Origin: Novosphingobium kunmingense
GTDB taxonomy: Bacteria > Pseudomonadota > Alphaproteobacteria > Sphingomonadales > Sphingomonadaceae
Assembly: GCF_002813245.1 (NCBI RefSeq)
Contig: NZ_PHUF01000002.1
Coordinates: 868,001-932,000, forward strand
Direction of reading: 5' to 3'
Length of the DNA stretch: 64,000 nt
Positions 1 through 8,020 of the stretch are shown here, piece after piece. A program made the position numbers and the translations under genes. Below the pieces are notes generated by a model. The model was not told where the DNA came from and did no database searches. It saw nothing but the letters and a program-made list of their open reading frames with translations. Position 1 is the stretch's first letter, and every line of letters begins with the position of its first letter.

Positions 1-347
1 TTGTCGTTGAGGATCTGGACGTCGGTGAACAGCTCGGTCGCGTAGAGATCCTTCAGAGCCTGGTCGGCGGCCTGCTGGGTGTAGGGCTGGCCGACCCGCA
101 GCTTGATGTAGGACATGATCGTATCGGCTTCGAGGCGCTGCGAGCCGGAAACGTTGATCGCCCGGATCGGCACGACGGCCGGCACCTCTGCCGCGGCGGG
201 CGCGGCCGGCGGAGTGGCCGCGGCCGGCGCGATCTGCGCCATTGCGGCGGTCGGCAGCCCGGCGAGGAACGTCGATCCCAGCAGGAACGCGCCAAGCACG
301 GCAGCCCGACGGGCGGATTTGGTACGTTCCAGGTTGTGGCAGATCAT
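1..347 (-). CDS. bamA: Outer membrane protein assembly factor BamA, N-terminal part (runs off the left edge)
   Basis: Only the first 115 codons are in the window. The ATG at 347 begins a basic N-terminus, a hydrophobic stretch and an Ala-X-Ala-type signal peptidase site near residue 37, then an Ala/Pro-rich linker. From about residue 60 the sequence reads as a POTRA domain (VPIRAINVSGSQRLEADT, then YIKLRVGQPYT). BamA is the beta-barrel core of the machine that inserts outer-membrane proteins, and its POTRA domains face the periplasm. Its place downstream of rseP matches the conserved alphaproteobacterial order. The barrel lies outside the window, so completeness cannot be judged. Confidence 0.9.
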   Translation of the reverse strand, partial: MICHNLERTKSARRAAVLGAFLLGSTFLAGLPTAAMAQIAPAAATPPAAPAAAEVPAVVPIRAINVSGSQRLEADTIMSYIKLRVGQPYTQQAADQALKDLYATELFTDVQILND

Positions 348-511
348 CGGCACGACAGTTCCCGTAAGTTGCGCATTACGCCGGCCGATTTGCCCCGAAC
401 TCCAGAGCTACCCGCGCGTTGCAGACGTGTCGCCGCCCTCTGCCCGATGCCGCCGTGTCGATCAAGCAAAGTCGCCGCGCAAATCCGCAGTTATTTCCCG
501 TTCCCTCCGCC

Positions 512-1624
512 CTAGCTGCCGATGCCGGACAGCGAGGCGAGATCGTTGAAGGTGACGAACAGAACCAGGGCCAGCACGAAGGCCAGACCGGCGCGGAACG
601 CCCATTCCTGACTGCGCGCGTCCAGCGGTTTGCGGCGGACTGCTTCCGCGGCATACATCGCCAGGTGCCCGCCGTCTAAGACCGGAATTGGCAGCAGGTT
701 GATGAATGCCAAATTAATTGAAATCGTGGCCGCAAAAAGCACCATCGCGGCCCATCCGAGTGACATGGTTTGCCCCGAATACTGCGCGATCTTGACCGGC
801 CCGCCCATCTCCTTGGTCGAGCGATCGCCGGTGATGATCTGACCGAGGCCGATCGCCGTCATCTTGATCGCGGCGACCGAATCCGAAACCCCCACGCCCA
901 GCGCCTCGCCGAAGCCGACCGGCTTCAGTTCGGGCTTCACGCTGGCGATGCCGAGCATGCCCTTGGTCGCCGATCCGCCGAAGCCGTCCTTTTCGACCTG
1001 GCTGGCCAGGGTGACCGGCAGGACGATCGGCTTGCCCTGCCGCTCGGCGGCGATGGTGATCGTCTTGCCCGGATAGAGCAGAACCTTGCGCGCGATCTGC
1101 GTGAAATCGTCGACCCGGTCGCCGTCGATGGCGGTGATCCGGTCGCCCACTTGCAGGCCCGCAGCCTGGGCTGCTGATTGCGGCGCGAAACCGCCAATCA
1201 CCGGCGGGGTCACGCGCACGCCATAGGCCATGGCGAAAGCGGCGAAGATCGCCACCGCGATCAGGAAGTTGGCAAAGGGCCCAGCAAAGACGATGATCGC
1301 CCGCTGCCACAGCCTGGCGCCGGGGAACGTGCCCTTCAGCGCCTGCGCATCGACACCCTGCAGCGCGGGATCGGCCTGGCCGGCCGCGTTCATGTCGCCC
1401 GCGAACTGGACGTATCCGCCAAGCGGGATCGCCGACAGCTTCCACCGTGTCCCACGCTTGTCGGTGCGGCCCCATAGCTCTTTGCCGAAGCCGACCGAGA
1501 AGGCATCGGCCCGCACGCCGAACAGGCGCCCGGCCAGATAGTGGCCCAGTTCGTGCAGCACGACGAGCGGTCCCAGCACGAGAACGAAGGCCAGGACGGC
1601 GGTCAGGGCAAAGGGCATCTGCAT
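512..1624 (-). CDS. rseP: RseP-type site-2 zinc metalloprotease
   Basis: Intramembrane M50 protease that cleaves membrane-bound anti-sigma factors or signal-peptide remnants. The 370-residue protein has the zinc motif HELGH at residues 24-28 in the first membrane segment, one recognisable PDZ domain in the middle (QAAGLQVGDRITAIDGDRV) and the C-terminal motif PIPVLDGGHL that supplies the third metal ligand. The E. coli enzyme is about 450 residues with two PDZ domains, so this is the short form. The ATG at 1624 was chosen because it lies 4 bases after the dxr stop; a second ATG is at 1618. An in-frame extension to 1720 only reads through dxr. Confidence 0.93.
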   Translation of the reverse strand: MQMPFALTAVLAFVLVLGPLVVLHELGHYLAGRLFGVRADAFSVGFGKELWGRTDKRGTRWKLSAIPLGGYVQFAGDMNAAGQADPALQGVDAQALKGTFPGARLWQRAIIVFAGPFANFLIAVAIFAAFAMAYGVRVTPPVIGGFAPQSAAQAAGLQVGDRITAIDGDRVDDFTQIARKVLLYPGKTITIAAERQGKPIVLPVTLASQVEKDGFGGSATKGMLGIASVKPELKPVGFGEALGVGVSDSVAAIKMTAIGLGQIITGDRSTKEMGGPVKIAQYSGQTMSLGWAAMVLFAATISINLAFINLLPIPVLDGGHLAMYAAEAVRRKPLDARSQEWAFRAGLAFVLALVLFVTFNDLASLSGIGS

Positions 1625-1628
1625 TGGG

Positions 1629-2783
1629 TCAGACAGTCTCCAGCATCCGGCGCGCATAGTCCCGCGCCTCGGCATCGATCGCGATGACCTCGTCAAGCGA
1701 TGCGGCCGGAGGCGGAGCATAGCGCGCCAGCAGTTCCTCGACCATTACCGCTATGCGGGTGAACGGCAGGTGTCCATCAAGGAAGGCGGCCACGGCGATC
1801 TCGTTGCCGGCGTTGAGCACGGCCGGTGCCGCCCCGCCCGCCTCGGCCGCTTGGCGGGCCAGCCTCGTTGCGGGAAAGCGCTCCTCGTCCGGCGCGCGGA
1901 AGGTCATTTGGCCGAGCTGCGCCAGGTCGAGCGGCGGACATGGCGTATCCATCCGTTCGGGCCAGGCGAGGCACGAGGCGATCGGCACGCGCATGTCGGA
2001 CGGACCGAGCTGCGCCAGGGTCGAGCCATCGCGGTATTCGACCATCGAATGGATCACCGACTGGGGATGGACCACGATGCGCAGCGCATCGAGACCGACC
2101 GGAAACAGGTGCCAGGCCTCGATCAGTTCGAGGCCCTTGTTGAACATCGTGGCCGAATCGACGCTGATCTTCGCGCCCATCGACCAGTTGGGATGCCTCA
2201 CCGCCTGGGCCGGCGTGGCCTTTGCCAATTGCTCCGCTGTCCAGTCGCGGAACGGCCCGCCGCTGGCGGTCAGGGTGATCGAGCGGACATGGGCCGGATC
2301 GTTCCCGGCGAGGCACTGAAAGATGGCGTTGTGTTCGCTGTCCATCGGCAGCAGCGTGGCGCCCGCCCGGGCGACCGCCGCCTTCATCACGTCACCGGCG
2401 GAGACGAGCGCTTCCTTGTTCGCCAACGCCACCGTGCGGCCCTGCTCGATTGCGGCCATGGTCGGGGCAAGGCCCGCGCAGCCGACGATCGCTGCCACGG
2501 TAATGTCCGTCGGTCGCGCCGCGGCATCGACCAGGGCCTGCGCTCCGCCTGCGGCCTCGATCCCGCTGCCGGCAAGTGCAGCGCGCAATTCGCCGAGGCA
2601 GCTTTCGTCGGCGACCACTGCCAGTTCCGCGCCGAACTGGCGGGCCAGCCGTGCCAGTTCCTCAGCCTGGCAATTGGCGGTCAGTGCGACCACCTGCCAC
2701 TCGCCCGGCTGGCGCGCGACGAGATCGAGCGTCGAAGCGCCGATCGAACCGGTCGCACCGAGGACGGAAATGCGGCGGCTCAC
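1629..2783 (-). CDS. dxr: 1-deoxy-D-xylulose 5-phosphate reductoisomerase
   Basis: Second step of the non-mevalonate isoprenoid pathway: NADPH-dependent rearrangement and reduction of DXP to MEP in the cytoplasm. The 384-residue protein opens with the nucleotide-binding motif LGATGSIGASTLD and contains the metal and substrate motifs MDSEHNAIFQ and TASGGPFRDW, all family hallmarks. Length is normal. It overlaps the end of cdsA by 4 bases and is followed after 4 bases by rseP. Its neighbour uppS makes the long-chain isoprenoid lipid fed by this pathway. Confidence 0.97.
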   Translation of the reverse strand: MSRRISVLGATGSIGASTLDLVARQPGEWQVVALTANCQAEELARLARQFGAELAVVADESCLGELRAALAGSGIEAAGGAQALVDAAARPTDITVAAIVGCAGLAPTMAAIEQGRTVALANKEALVSAGDVMKAAVARAGATLLPMDSEHNAIFQCLAGNDPAHVRSITLTASGGPFRDWTAEQLAKATPAQAVRHPNWSMGAKISVDSATMFNKGLELIEAWHLFPVGLDALRIVVHPQSVIHSMVEYRDGSTLAQLGPSDMRVPIASCLAWPERMDTPCPPLDLAQLGQMTFRAPDEERFPATRLARQAAEAGGAAPAVLNAGNEIAVAAFLDGHLPFTRIAVMVEELLARYAPPPAASLDEVIAIDAEARDYARRMLETV

Positions 2784-3538
2784 AGCGCGCCCGGCAGCAA
2801 CGGCGCGCCGCTCAGCACGCGCCCGCCCAGCATGACCAGGCCGACCAGCCCAACCGCGAAGTTCAGCGCCATCAACCCGTCGACACGGTCGAACAGACCG
2901 CCATGGCCGGGGATCAGCTTGCCCGAATCCTTCACGCCTGCGCGGCGCTTCATCCAGCTCTCAAAGAAGTCTCCTGCCTGGGCGATCATGGCGGCCACTG
3001 TCCCGCCGGCCAGGGCGAGCGGAAGGTGCTTGCCGAACCTTTCGAACTCGCAGTGGCCGAACAACGGATCGTAGCACGACGCCCAGGTCGCATAGGCGGC
3101 AATGACCAGCGCCGCCCCGGCCGCCCCGCCGATCAGGCCCGCCCAGGTCTTCTTCGGGCTCAACCGGGGCGCGATTTTCGGCCCGCCAAAGGTCCGGCCG
3201 CTGAAATAGGCGCAGACATCGATCGCGATGACGATGCCGACGATCAGCAAAGTCCGGCTGACGCCGTATTGCCCCAGGCGCAGGATGAGAAGCGTCGTGG
3301 CCGCGATGACGATGTAGACGAACCCTCCGGCCATCCAGCCGAGCCGCTGGGCCGGCCCGGTCGCGAAGCCTTTGACCAGCCCCGACCATTCCCAATAGAC
3401 GCCGGTCGCGACTGCCGCGACGAACAAGGCCCAGGTTCCGCCGCCGGCCCATAAGGCGGCACCGGCGACGATTACCATGACCAGCGCCGACAGGGCGCGT
3501 GTCGGCAGGTCGGATGCCTTGCCCTCAGCGCCCGCCAT
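2780..3538 (-). CDS. cdsA: Phosphatidate cytidylyltransferase (CDP-diacylglycerol synthase)
   Basis: Makes CDP-diacylglycerol from phosphatidate and CTP in the inner membrane, the branch point for all phospholipids; pssA at 7974-8756 uses its product. The protein is strongly hydrophobic with several membrane segments and carries the C-terminal family signature around [12 protein letters not shown] and [16 protein letters not shown]. The ATG at 3538 (252 residues) is preferred because it overlaps the uppS end by only 14 bases; an ATG at 3565 would add nine residues. The 3-prime end overlaps dxr by 4 bases. Confidence 0.93.
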   Translation of the reverse strand: MAGAEGKASDLPTRALSALVMVIVAGAALWAGGGTWALFVAAVATGVYWEWSGLVKGFATGPAQRLGWMAGGFVYIVIAATTLLILRLGQYGVSRTLLIVGIVIAIDVCAYFSGRTFGGPKIAPRLSPKKTWAGLIGGAAGAALVIAAYATWASCYDPLFGHCEFERFGKHLPLALAGGTVAAMIAQAGDFFESWMKRRAGVKDSGKLIPGHGGLFDRVDGLMALNFAVGLVGLVMLGGRVLSGAPLLPGAL

Positions 3539-4217
3539 AGCGGCGTTCCCGGTTGGCAAAGGCATCTAGGGCTTCGCGCAGGTGGTCGGGGGAAAAATCG
3601 GGCCACAACACGTCGGTGAACCACATCTCGGCATAGGCGACCTGCCATAGCAGGAAGTTTGACAGCCGCACTTCACCTGAAGTGCGGATCAGAAGGTCAA
3701 GCGGCGGGAGGCCGGCTGTGTCGAGTTCGGCTGCAATGGTTTCGGCGGTAATCGCGCCCTTTTCGGCTGCCTTGGCCGCGGCCCGTGCGATCTCGTCGTG
3801 CGATCCGTAGTTCAACGCGACGACCAGCGTGGTGCCGTCATTCGCCGCAGTGCGCGTGAGAGCGTCGTCGAGCAAATCGACAAGATCGGCGGACAATTTC
3901 CTGTAATCGCCGATAATTCTTAGCCGAACATTGTTCTCCACGAACTCCTCGAGATCGTCCTGGATATAGCGCTTGAGCAGGCCGAACAGCGCCGACACTT
4001 CGTCTTCTGGACGGCGCCAGTTCTCGGTCGAAAAAGCGTAGAGAGTCAGCGCCTGGAGGCCCATTTCCCGCGCGGCGCGGACCAGCACGCGCACCGACTC
4101 GACCCCGCGCTGGTGTCCGACCGCGCGGGGGAGGTGCCGCTTCTTGGCCCAACGCCCGTTGCCATCCATGATGATGGCCACGTGACGCGCGCCGGCAGGG
4201 GCGCGCTGCTGCGTCAC
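3525..4217 (-). CDS. uppS: Di-trans,poly-cis-undecaprenyl diphosphate synthase
   Basis: Cis-prenyltransferase that elongates farnesyl diphosphate to the C55 lipid carrier used for peptidoglycan and surface polysaccharides. Near its N-terminus it has the invariant pyrophosphate-binding motif [11 protein letters not shown], followed by [13 protein letters not shown] and, late in the protein, the substrate loop [18 protein letters not shown] with LLWQ. The start is taken as the GTG at 4217, whose GTGA overlaps the frr stop; this gives 230 residues, slightly shorter than the usual 240-250. Longer in-frame extensions only read through frr. Confidence 0.93.
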   Translation of the reverse strand: MTQQRAPAGARHVAIIMDGNGRWAKKRHLPRAVGHQRGVESVRVLVRAAREMGLQALTLYAFSTENWRRPEDEVSALFGLLKRYIQDDLEEFVENNVRLRIIGDYRKLSADLVDLLDDALTRTAANDGTTLVVALNYGSHDEIARAAAKAAEKGAITAETIAAELDTAGLPPLDLLIRTSGEVRLSNFLLWQVAYAEMWFTDVLWPDFSPDHLREALDAFANRERRYGGR

Positions 4218-4771
4218 CGACCGAGGATTTCCTGTTCCTTGTGCGAGGCGACCGCATCGACATCCTTGATGATCTCGTCGGTCAGCTTCTGGACCTCGGT
4301 CTCGCCGCGCTTGCGGTCGTCTTCCGAGATCTCCTTCTTGCTCTCGTCGGTCTTGAGCGCATCCATCCCGTCGCGCCGCACGTTGCGGATCGCGATCCGC
4401 GCCTTTTCGGCGTACTGGTGGGCGAGCTTCGCCAGTTCCTTGCGCCGTTCCTCCGTAAGGTCCGGAATCGGCAGCCGGATGTTGTTGCCATCGTTGATCG
4501 GATTGAGCCCGAGGCCTGCAGAGCGGATCGCCTTCTCGACCGGGGTCACGTTCGACTTGTCCCAAACCTGGACCGACAGCAGTCGCGGTTCCGGCGCCGA
4601 GACGGTCGCGACCTGGTTCAACGGCATCTGGCTGCCATAGACCTCGACCGTGATCGGATCGAGAAGCGCGGTGTTGGCGCGCCCGGTGCGCAGACCGCCC
4701 AGGTCGTGCCTGAGGCTTTCGACAGCGCCCTTCATGCGGCGTTCGAGGTCGGCCTTGTCGTACTTGGCCAT
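4214..4771 (-). CDS. frr: Ribosome recycling factor
   Basis: Splits post-termination ribosomes together with EF-G. From the ATG at 4771 the protein is exactly 185 residues, the standard RRF length, and contains the conserved block [20 protein letters not shown] and the C-terminal helix [20 protein letters not shown]. The start is supported by a Shine-Dalgarno-like AAAGGGC just upstream and by homology; an in-frame extension to 4882 runs into pyrH. It lies 2 bases after the pyrH stop and overlaps uppS by GTGA. Confidence 0.97.
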   Translation of the reverse strand: MAKYDKADLERRMKGAVESLRHDLGGLRTGRANTALLDPITVEVYGSQMPLNQVATVSAPEPRLLSVQVWDKSNVTPVEKAIRSAGLGLNPINDGNNIRLPIPDLTEERRKELAKLAHQYAEKARIAIRNVRRDGMDALKTDESKKEISEDDRKRGETEVQKLTDEIIKDVDAVASHKEQEILGR

Positions 4772-4773
4772 GA

Positions 4774-5493
4774 TCAGCCCTTTCTTACGATGGTCTGGGT
4801 CCCCTCGCCGCGAAGCACCTTGGCAAGGTTGCCCTGTTCGCGGATCGAGAAGACGACGATGGGAATGGCGTTGTCGCGGCATAGGGCAACGGCGCTGGCG
4901 TCCATCACCTTCAGATTGTCTGCCAAGACAGTGTCATAATCGACTGTTTCGTAACGCTTTGCCGAAGAATTCGTCTTGGGGTCGCTGTCATAGACCCCGT
5001 CGACCGAGGTGCCCTTGAAGAGGGCATCGCACTGCATTTCCGCCGCACGCAGGGCGGCGCCGCTGTCAGTGGTGAAATAGGGCGCGCCGACCCCGGCGGC
5101 GAAGATCACCACCCGCCCCTTTTCGAGATGCCGTTCGGCGCGGCGACGGATTACCGGTTCGCAGACCTTGTCCATCTCGATCGCCGATTGAACCCGGGTC
5201 GGGACGCCAAGCTGTTCGAGCGCGTTCTGCATGGCAAGCGCGTTCATGACTGTCGCCAGCATGCCCATGTAGTCGGCCTGGGCGCGGTCCATCCCCTTGG
5301 CCGCTCCTGCCATGCCGCGAAAGATGTTGCCGCCGCCGATCACGAGGCAGATTTCGAGGCCGGTGTCCTTGGCTTCCTTCACTTCCTTCGCCAGTTCACC
5401 GACGAATTCGGGGTCAATCCCGAATTGCTGGTTGCCCATCAGCACTTCGCCGGAAAGTTTGAGGAGGACGCGTTTGTAGGCGGGTGCAGACAT
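4774..5493 (-). CDS. pyrH: UMP kinase
   Basis: Hexameric bacterial UMP kinase of the amino-acid-kinase fold, phosphorylating UMP to UDP for nucleotide and UDP-sugar supply. The 239-residue protein shows [11 protein letters not shown] near the N-terminus, the glycine-rich loop [11 protein letters not shown], and the nucleotide-binding region [15 protein letters not shown]. It follows tsf after a strong terminator (5573-5599) and has a plausible own promoter (5528-5554), so it may be transcribed partly independently of rpsB-tsf. Confidence 0.97.
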   Translation of the reverse strand: MSAPAYKRVLLKLSGEVLMGNQQFGIDPEFVGELAKEVKEAKDTGLEICLVIGGGNIFRGMAGAAKGMDRAQADYMGMLATVMNALAMQNALEQLGVPTRVQSAIEMDKVCEPVIRRRAERHLEKGRVVIFAAGVGAPYFTTDSGAALRAAEMQCDALFKGTSVDGVYDSDPKTNSSAKRYETVDYDTVLADNLKVMDASAVALCRDNAIPIVVFSIREQGNLAKVLRGEGTQTIVRKG

Positions 5494-5527
5494 CGGAAAC
5501 GGATCGCCTTTTCAGGGTTTGAGCGGC

Positions 5528-5554
5528 CTTATACCCTAGCCCTGCCGATGCCAA
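5528..5554 (-). promoter_or_regulatory. Candidate sigma-70 promoter of pyrH-frr-uppS
   Basis: On the minus strand TTGGCA (5554-5549) and TATAAG (5533-5528) are separated by 15 bases, or CTTGGC and TATAAG by 16. It sits between the tsf terminator and the pyrH start, where a restart of transcription is expected. By eye only. Confidence 0.45.
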
Positions 5555-5565
5555 GGCTTCCGCAC

Positions 5566-5599
5566 AAACGAAAGGGGCGCGCACCGCGTGCGCGCCCCT
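5566..5599 (-). terminator. Rho-independent terminator after tsf
   Basis: A perfect 12-base-pair inverted repeat (5573-5584 with 5588-5599) and a 3-base loop, followed on the minus strand by TTCGTTT. It lies 19 bases after the tsf stop codon and should end most rpsB-tsf transcripts. Confidence 0.85.
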
Positions 5600-5618
5600 G
5601 ACAGTGTTCCGGGTAGGC

Positions 5619-6545
5619 TCAGTTGAGGCCGGCGGCCGCAGCCACTTCGGCCGCAAAGTCGCTTTCGGCCTTCTCGATGCCTTCGCCGAGCTGGAAACGG
5701 ACATAGTCCTTGAGCTCGATCTTGGTGCCAGCAGCCTTGCCGGCCTGTTCGACGACCTGGGCAACCGGGGTCTTGTTGTCAATGACGAAGACCTGGCTAA
5801 GCAGGGCGTTGTCCTTGGCGAACTTGGCCACGGCGCCATCGACCATCTTGGCCTGCACGTCGGCGGGCTTGCCCGATTCGGCGGCCTTTTCGGCGGCGAT
5901 CTTGCGTTCGCGCGCGATCATCTCGGCGTCGAGACCATCAGCGTTCAACGCCAGCGGGAAGGCCGCGGCGATATGCATGGCGATCTGCTTGCCCAGCGGC
6001 TCGAGCACGTCCGCGCCAGCCTCGGATTCGAGGGCGACGAGCACGCCGATCTTGCCGAGGTTCGGGGCGGCGGCGTTGTGCATGTAGGGCACCACCACGC
6101 CGCTGCCGACCGAAACGGTCTTCATGCGGCGGACCTGCTGGTTTTCACCGATAGTCGCGACGTTGTTGGTCAGCTTGTCCTCGACCGTACCGCCGTCCGG
6201 ATAGGCCGCACCCTTGAGGGCGTCGACATCGTCCGACGACTGGCCAAGCGCGACTTCGGTGGTCTTGCGCACGAAGTCCTGGAACTGGTCGTTCTTGGCG
6301 ACGAAGTCGGTTTCAGAGTTCACTTCGACGGCAACGCCCTTGGTTCCCGAAACGGCCACGCCGACCAGGCCCTCGGCCGCGGTGCGGCTCGACTTCTTGG
6401 CGACCGCAGCCAGGCCCTTGGCGCGCAGCAGGTCGACCGCGGCTTCCATGTCGCCGCCGGTTTCGTCCATCGCCTTCTTGCAGTCCATCATGCCGGCACC
6501 GGTGCGCTCGCGCAGGTTCTTCACGTCAGTGGCAGTGTAAGCCAT
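5619..6545 (-). CDS. tsf: Translation elongation factor Ts
   Basis: Nucleotide exchange factor for EF-Tu. The 308-residue protein has the N-terminal UBA-like domain and the family signature [16 protein letters not shown], the core block [10 protein letters not shown] with [13 protein letters not shown], and the C-terminal [19 protein letters not shown]. Length is normal. The start at 6545 is preceded by AGAAGGA at good spacing. It follows rpsB, with a short intercistronic hairpin between them. Confidence 0.97.
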   Translation of the reverse strand: MAYTATDVKNLRERTGAGMMDCKKAMDETGGDMEAAVDLLRAKGLAAVAKKSSRTAAEGLVGVAVSGTKGVAVEVNSETDFVAKNDQFQDFVRKTTEVALGQSSDDVDALKGAAYPDGGTVEDKLTNNVATIGENQQVRRMKTVSVGSGVVVPYMHNAAAPNLGKIGVLVALESEAGADVLEPLGKQIAMHIAAAFPLALNADGLDAEMIARERKIAAEKAAESGKPADVQAKMVDGAVAKFAKDNALLSQVFVIDNKTPVAQVVEQAGKAAGTKIELKDYVRFQLGEGIEKAESDFAAEVAAAAGLN

Positions 6546-6572
6546 CGCGTCTATCCTTCTGAATTCTAGAAA

Positions 6573-6601
6573 CGTGCGGCCGGGCGCTTAAGCCCGGCAC
6601 G
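6573..6601 (-). repeat. Intercistronic hairpin between rpsB and tsf
   Basis: GCCGGGC (6579-6585) pairs with GCCCGGC (6592-6598) around a 6-base loop; three more pairs (6573-6575 with 6599-6601) form beyond a 3-base bulge. No U-run follows, so it looks like an mRNA-stabilising or processing structure rather than a terminator. Confidence 0.5.
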
Positions 6602-6624
6602 CTACATGTTCGTGACCGTCAGCC

Positions 6625-7407
6625 TCAGGCTTCGGTCGCGGCTTCTTCGGCCGGAGCGGCAGCCAGTTCTTCGACCGGCGCTTCTTCCATTGCGCCGATG
6701 TCGGCGCCCGAATCGACCACGCCTTCGCGGTGACCCTTGGTGGCTGCAGCCGCAACGGCTTCGCAGTACAGGCGCACGGCGCGGCTGGCATCGTCGTTGG
6801 CCGGGATCGGGAACGCGATGCCATCGGGCGAAACGTTCGAATCGAGGATCGCGACGACCGGGATGCCAAGTACGTTGGCTTCCTTGATCGCCAGTTCTTC
6901 CTTGTTGGCGTCGATCACGAACATCACGTCCGGAATGCCGCCCATGTCGCGGATACCGCCAAGCGAGAGCTCGAGCTTGTCGCGTTCACGCGTAAGGTTG
7001 AGCACTTCCTTCTTGGTCAGACCCGCCGTATCACCGGCCAGCTGCTCTTCCAGCGCCTTCATGCGCTTGATCGACTGGCTGATGGTCTTCCAGTTGGTCA
7101 GCATGCCGCCCAACCAGCGGTGGTTGACGAAGTGCTGGCCGCACGAGCGGGCCGCCTGGGCGATCGGTTCCTGGGCCTGGCGCTTGGTGCCGACGAACAG
7201 CACCTTGCCGCCGGCGCGGACCGTGGCGTCGACGAAGTCGAGCGCGCGGGCGAACAGCGGAACGGTCTGCGACAGGTCGAGGATGTGGATTCCGTTGCGG
7301 GCGCCGAAGATGTACGGCTTCATCCGCGGGTTCCAGCGGTGGGTCTGGTGGCCGAAGTGCGCGCCGGCCTCGATCAATTGCTGCATGGAGACGGTAGGAG
7401 CCGCCAT
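6625..7407 (-). CDS. rpsB: 30S ribosomal protein S2
   Basis: The 260-residue protein carries the S2 signatures [20 protein letters not shown] near the N-terminus, [15 protein letters not shown] in the middle and [15 protein letters not shown] later. The C-terminal 30 residues are a Glu/Ala-rich tail common in alphaproteobacteria. The ATG at 7407 follows GGAAGGAAATGAACT, a good ribosome binding site. It is the first gene of the cluster that runs to bamA, and its leader contains a strong predicted RNA structure (7434-7490). Confidence 0.97.
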   Translation of the reverse strand: MAAPTVSMQQLIEAGAHFGHQTHRWNPRMKPYIFGARNGIHILDLSQTVPLFARALDFVDATVRAGGKVLFVGTKRQAQEPIAQAARSCGQHFVNHRWLGGMLTNWKTISQSIKRMKALEEQLAGDTAGLTKKEVLNLTRERDKLELSLGGIRDMGGIPDVMFVIDANKEELAIKEANVLGIPVVAILDSNVSPDGIAFPIPANDDASRAVRLYCEAVAAAATKGHREGVVDSGADIGAMEEAPVEELAAAPAEEAATEA

Positions 7408-7433
7408 AGTTCATTTCCTTCCGGTTGTGCCTC

Positions 7434-7490
7434 TGGAAAGCTGGAACCGTGCGGATAGGCCCGCTGCGGCACCGGTATGAGTGCTTTCCA
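7434..7490 (-). promoter_or_regulatory. Structured rpsB mRNA leader, candidate S2 autoregulatory element
   Basis: A perfect 8-base inverted repeat (TGGAAAGC at 7434-7441, GCTTTCCA at 7483-7490) closes an inner near-perfect helix (ACCGTGC at 7446-7452 against GCACCGGT at 7469-7476, one bulge). It ends 27 bases before the rpsB start. Many bacterial r-protein genes are controlled by their product binding such leaders, and rpsB leaders are known in gammaproteobacteria; the function here is inferred. Confidence 0.45.
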
Positions 7491-7548
7491 TGTGGATTCG
7501 CCTGCTGTCACGATGCACCGATCACCGGCCCATCGCTCGCAGACCGCG

Positions 7549-7589
7549 CGCCCTTAGCCCCCAGCGGCGAAAAAATGAAGCAAAAAAAG
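7549..7589 (-). promoter_or_regulatory. Candidate rpsB promoter region
   Basis: On the minus strand T-rich runs are followed by GGGGCTAAGGGCG (7561-7549), whose GCTAAG could be the -10 hexamer. The same 13-mer occurs in front of ahcY at 27627-27639. The -35 element is not clear. Confidence 0.3.
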
Positions 7590-7630
7590 CGCACCACCCC
7601 GGATGCGCGGCCGTCACGGCAAAAACCTGC

Positions 7631-7659
7631 TTGACAACATCGGAACAAAAAGAGAACAA
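7631..7659 (+). promoter_or_regulatory. Candidate SOS promoter with LexA box
   Basis: TTGACA (7631-7636) is followed 17 bases later by GAACAA (7654-7659). Overlapping spacer and -10 is GAAC-AAAAAGA-GAAC (7643-7657), an exact match to the alphaproteobacterial LexA operator GAAC-N7-GAAC. Bound LexA would cover the promoter. The downstream plus-strand gene starts at 7769. Confidence 0.6.
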
Positions 7660-7702
7660 CGCCGCAATGGAGCCGTTAGGGAACCGTTAACCTTTTCCCG
7701 GG

Positions 7703-7711
7703 TTATCCACA
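7703..7711 (+). promoter_or_regulatory. Perfect DnaA box
   Basis: TTATCCACA matches the strict DnaA consensus. It is a single box between the LexA-type promoter and the start of the small membrane gene. One box does not make an origin, but it could give DnaA-linked control of the neighbouring gene. Confidence 0.45.
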
Positions 7712-7768
7712 AGGTATGAACAGTCTGTCCCCACGGTTCCGGACAGGCGCGCGGTGAAGGACGAGACT

Positions 7769-8020
7769 ATGTTGACGCTCGCGATTGCCACTTTCTTTGC
7801 CGTAGCCGGGGCCGGTTCGCTGGCCATTATCGCGGGCGCGCTGCGTGCGGCTGCGCCCAAGGTTGCGCTTCTCCGGCGCAACCTCGCGGAGTGCAGCGAT
7901 ACGCTGACCGTTTCGGCACGGCTGTTCGAAACCGTGACCTCGTTTGACGATGGCAAGATCGTCCGCCTGCCGGTCAGGGCGCGACTGGTCCATCAACCGG
8001 TTCTGCGCGACGCCGCCTGA
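7769..8020 (+). CDS. Small single-span membrane protein behind a LexA box, function unknown
   Basis: An 83-residue protein I do not recognise. Residues 1-25 form one hydrophobic segment (LTLAIATFFAVAGAGSLAII), followed by a short basic patch (LLRR) and a mixed polar tail with a single Cys. The ATG at 7769 is preferred over the GTG at 7754 because AAGGA sits 7 bases upstream. Its 3-prime end overlaps the end of pssA on the other strand by 47 bases. With the LexA box at 7643-7657 it is a plausible DNA-damage-induced membrane protein; Caulobacter uses small SOS membrane proteins (SidA) and the SOS-independent DidA to block division. No homology to either is claimed. Confidence 0.7.
   Translation: MLTLAIATFFAVAGAGSLAIIAGALRAAAPKVALLRRNLAECSDTLTVSARLFETVTSFDDGKIVRLPVRARLVHQPVLRDAA

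Larger units (their letters stand above)
7408..7768. other. 361-base regulatory region between rpsB and the small membrane gene
   Basis: No gene is seen here. From left to right it holds: the rpsB ribosome binding site; an inverted repeat at 7434-7490; a -10-like block GGGGCTAAGGGCG on minus (7549-7561) just downstream of long T-runs (minus strand, about 7569-7589); TTGACA at 7631-7636 on plus; a LexA-type box at 7643-7657; and a DnaA box at 7703-7711. These fit two divergent promoters, one for rpsB on minus and one for the 7769 gene on plus. Confidence 0.7.

Noticed and set aside
512-1624. RseP lacking a second PDZ domain as a possible truncation
   Set aside because: All catalytic motifs are in place and the shorter single-PDZ form is common outside gammaproteobacteria.
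1770-3074. Long plus-strand frame opposite dxr and cdsA
   Set aside because: Antisense shadow of two well-identified genes; Arg-rich, no motif, no ribosome site.
7703-7711. Possible chromosomal origin at the DnaA box
   Set aside because: Only one box, no AT-rich unwinding element and none of the usual origin neighbours such as hemE or parAB in the window.
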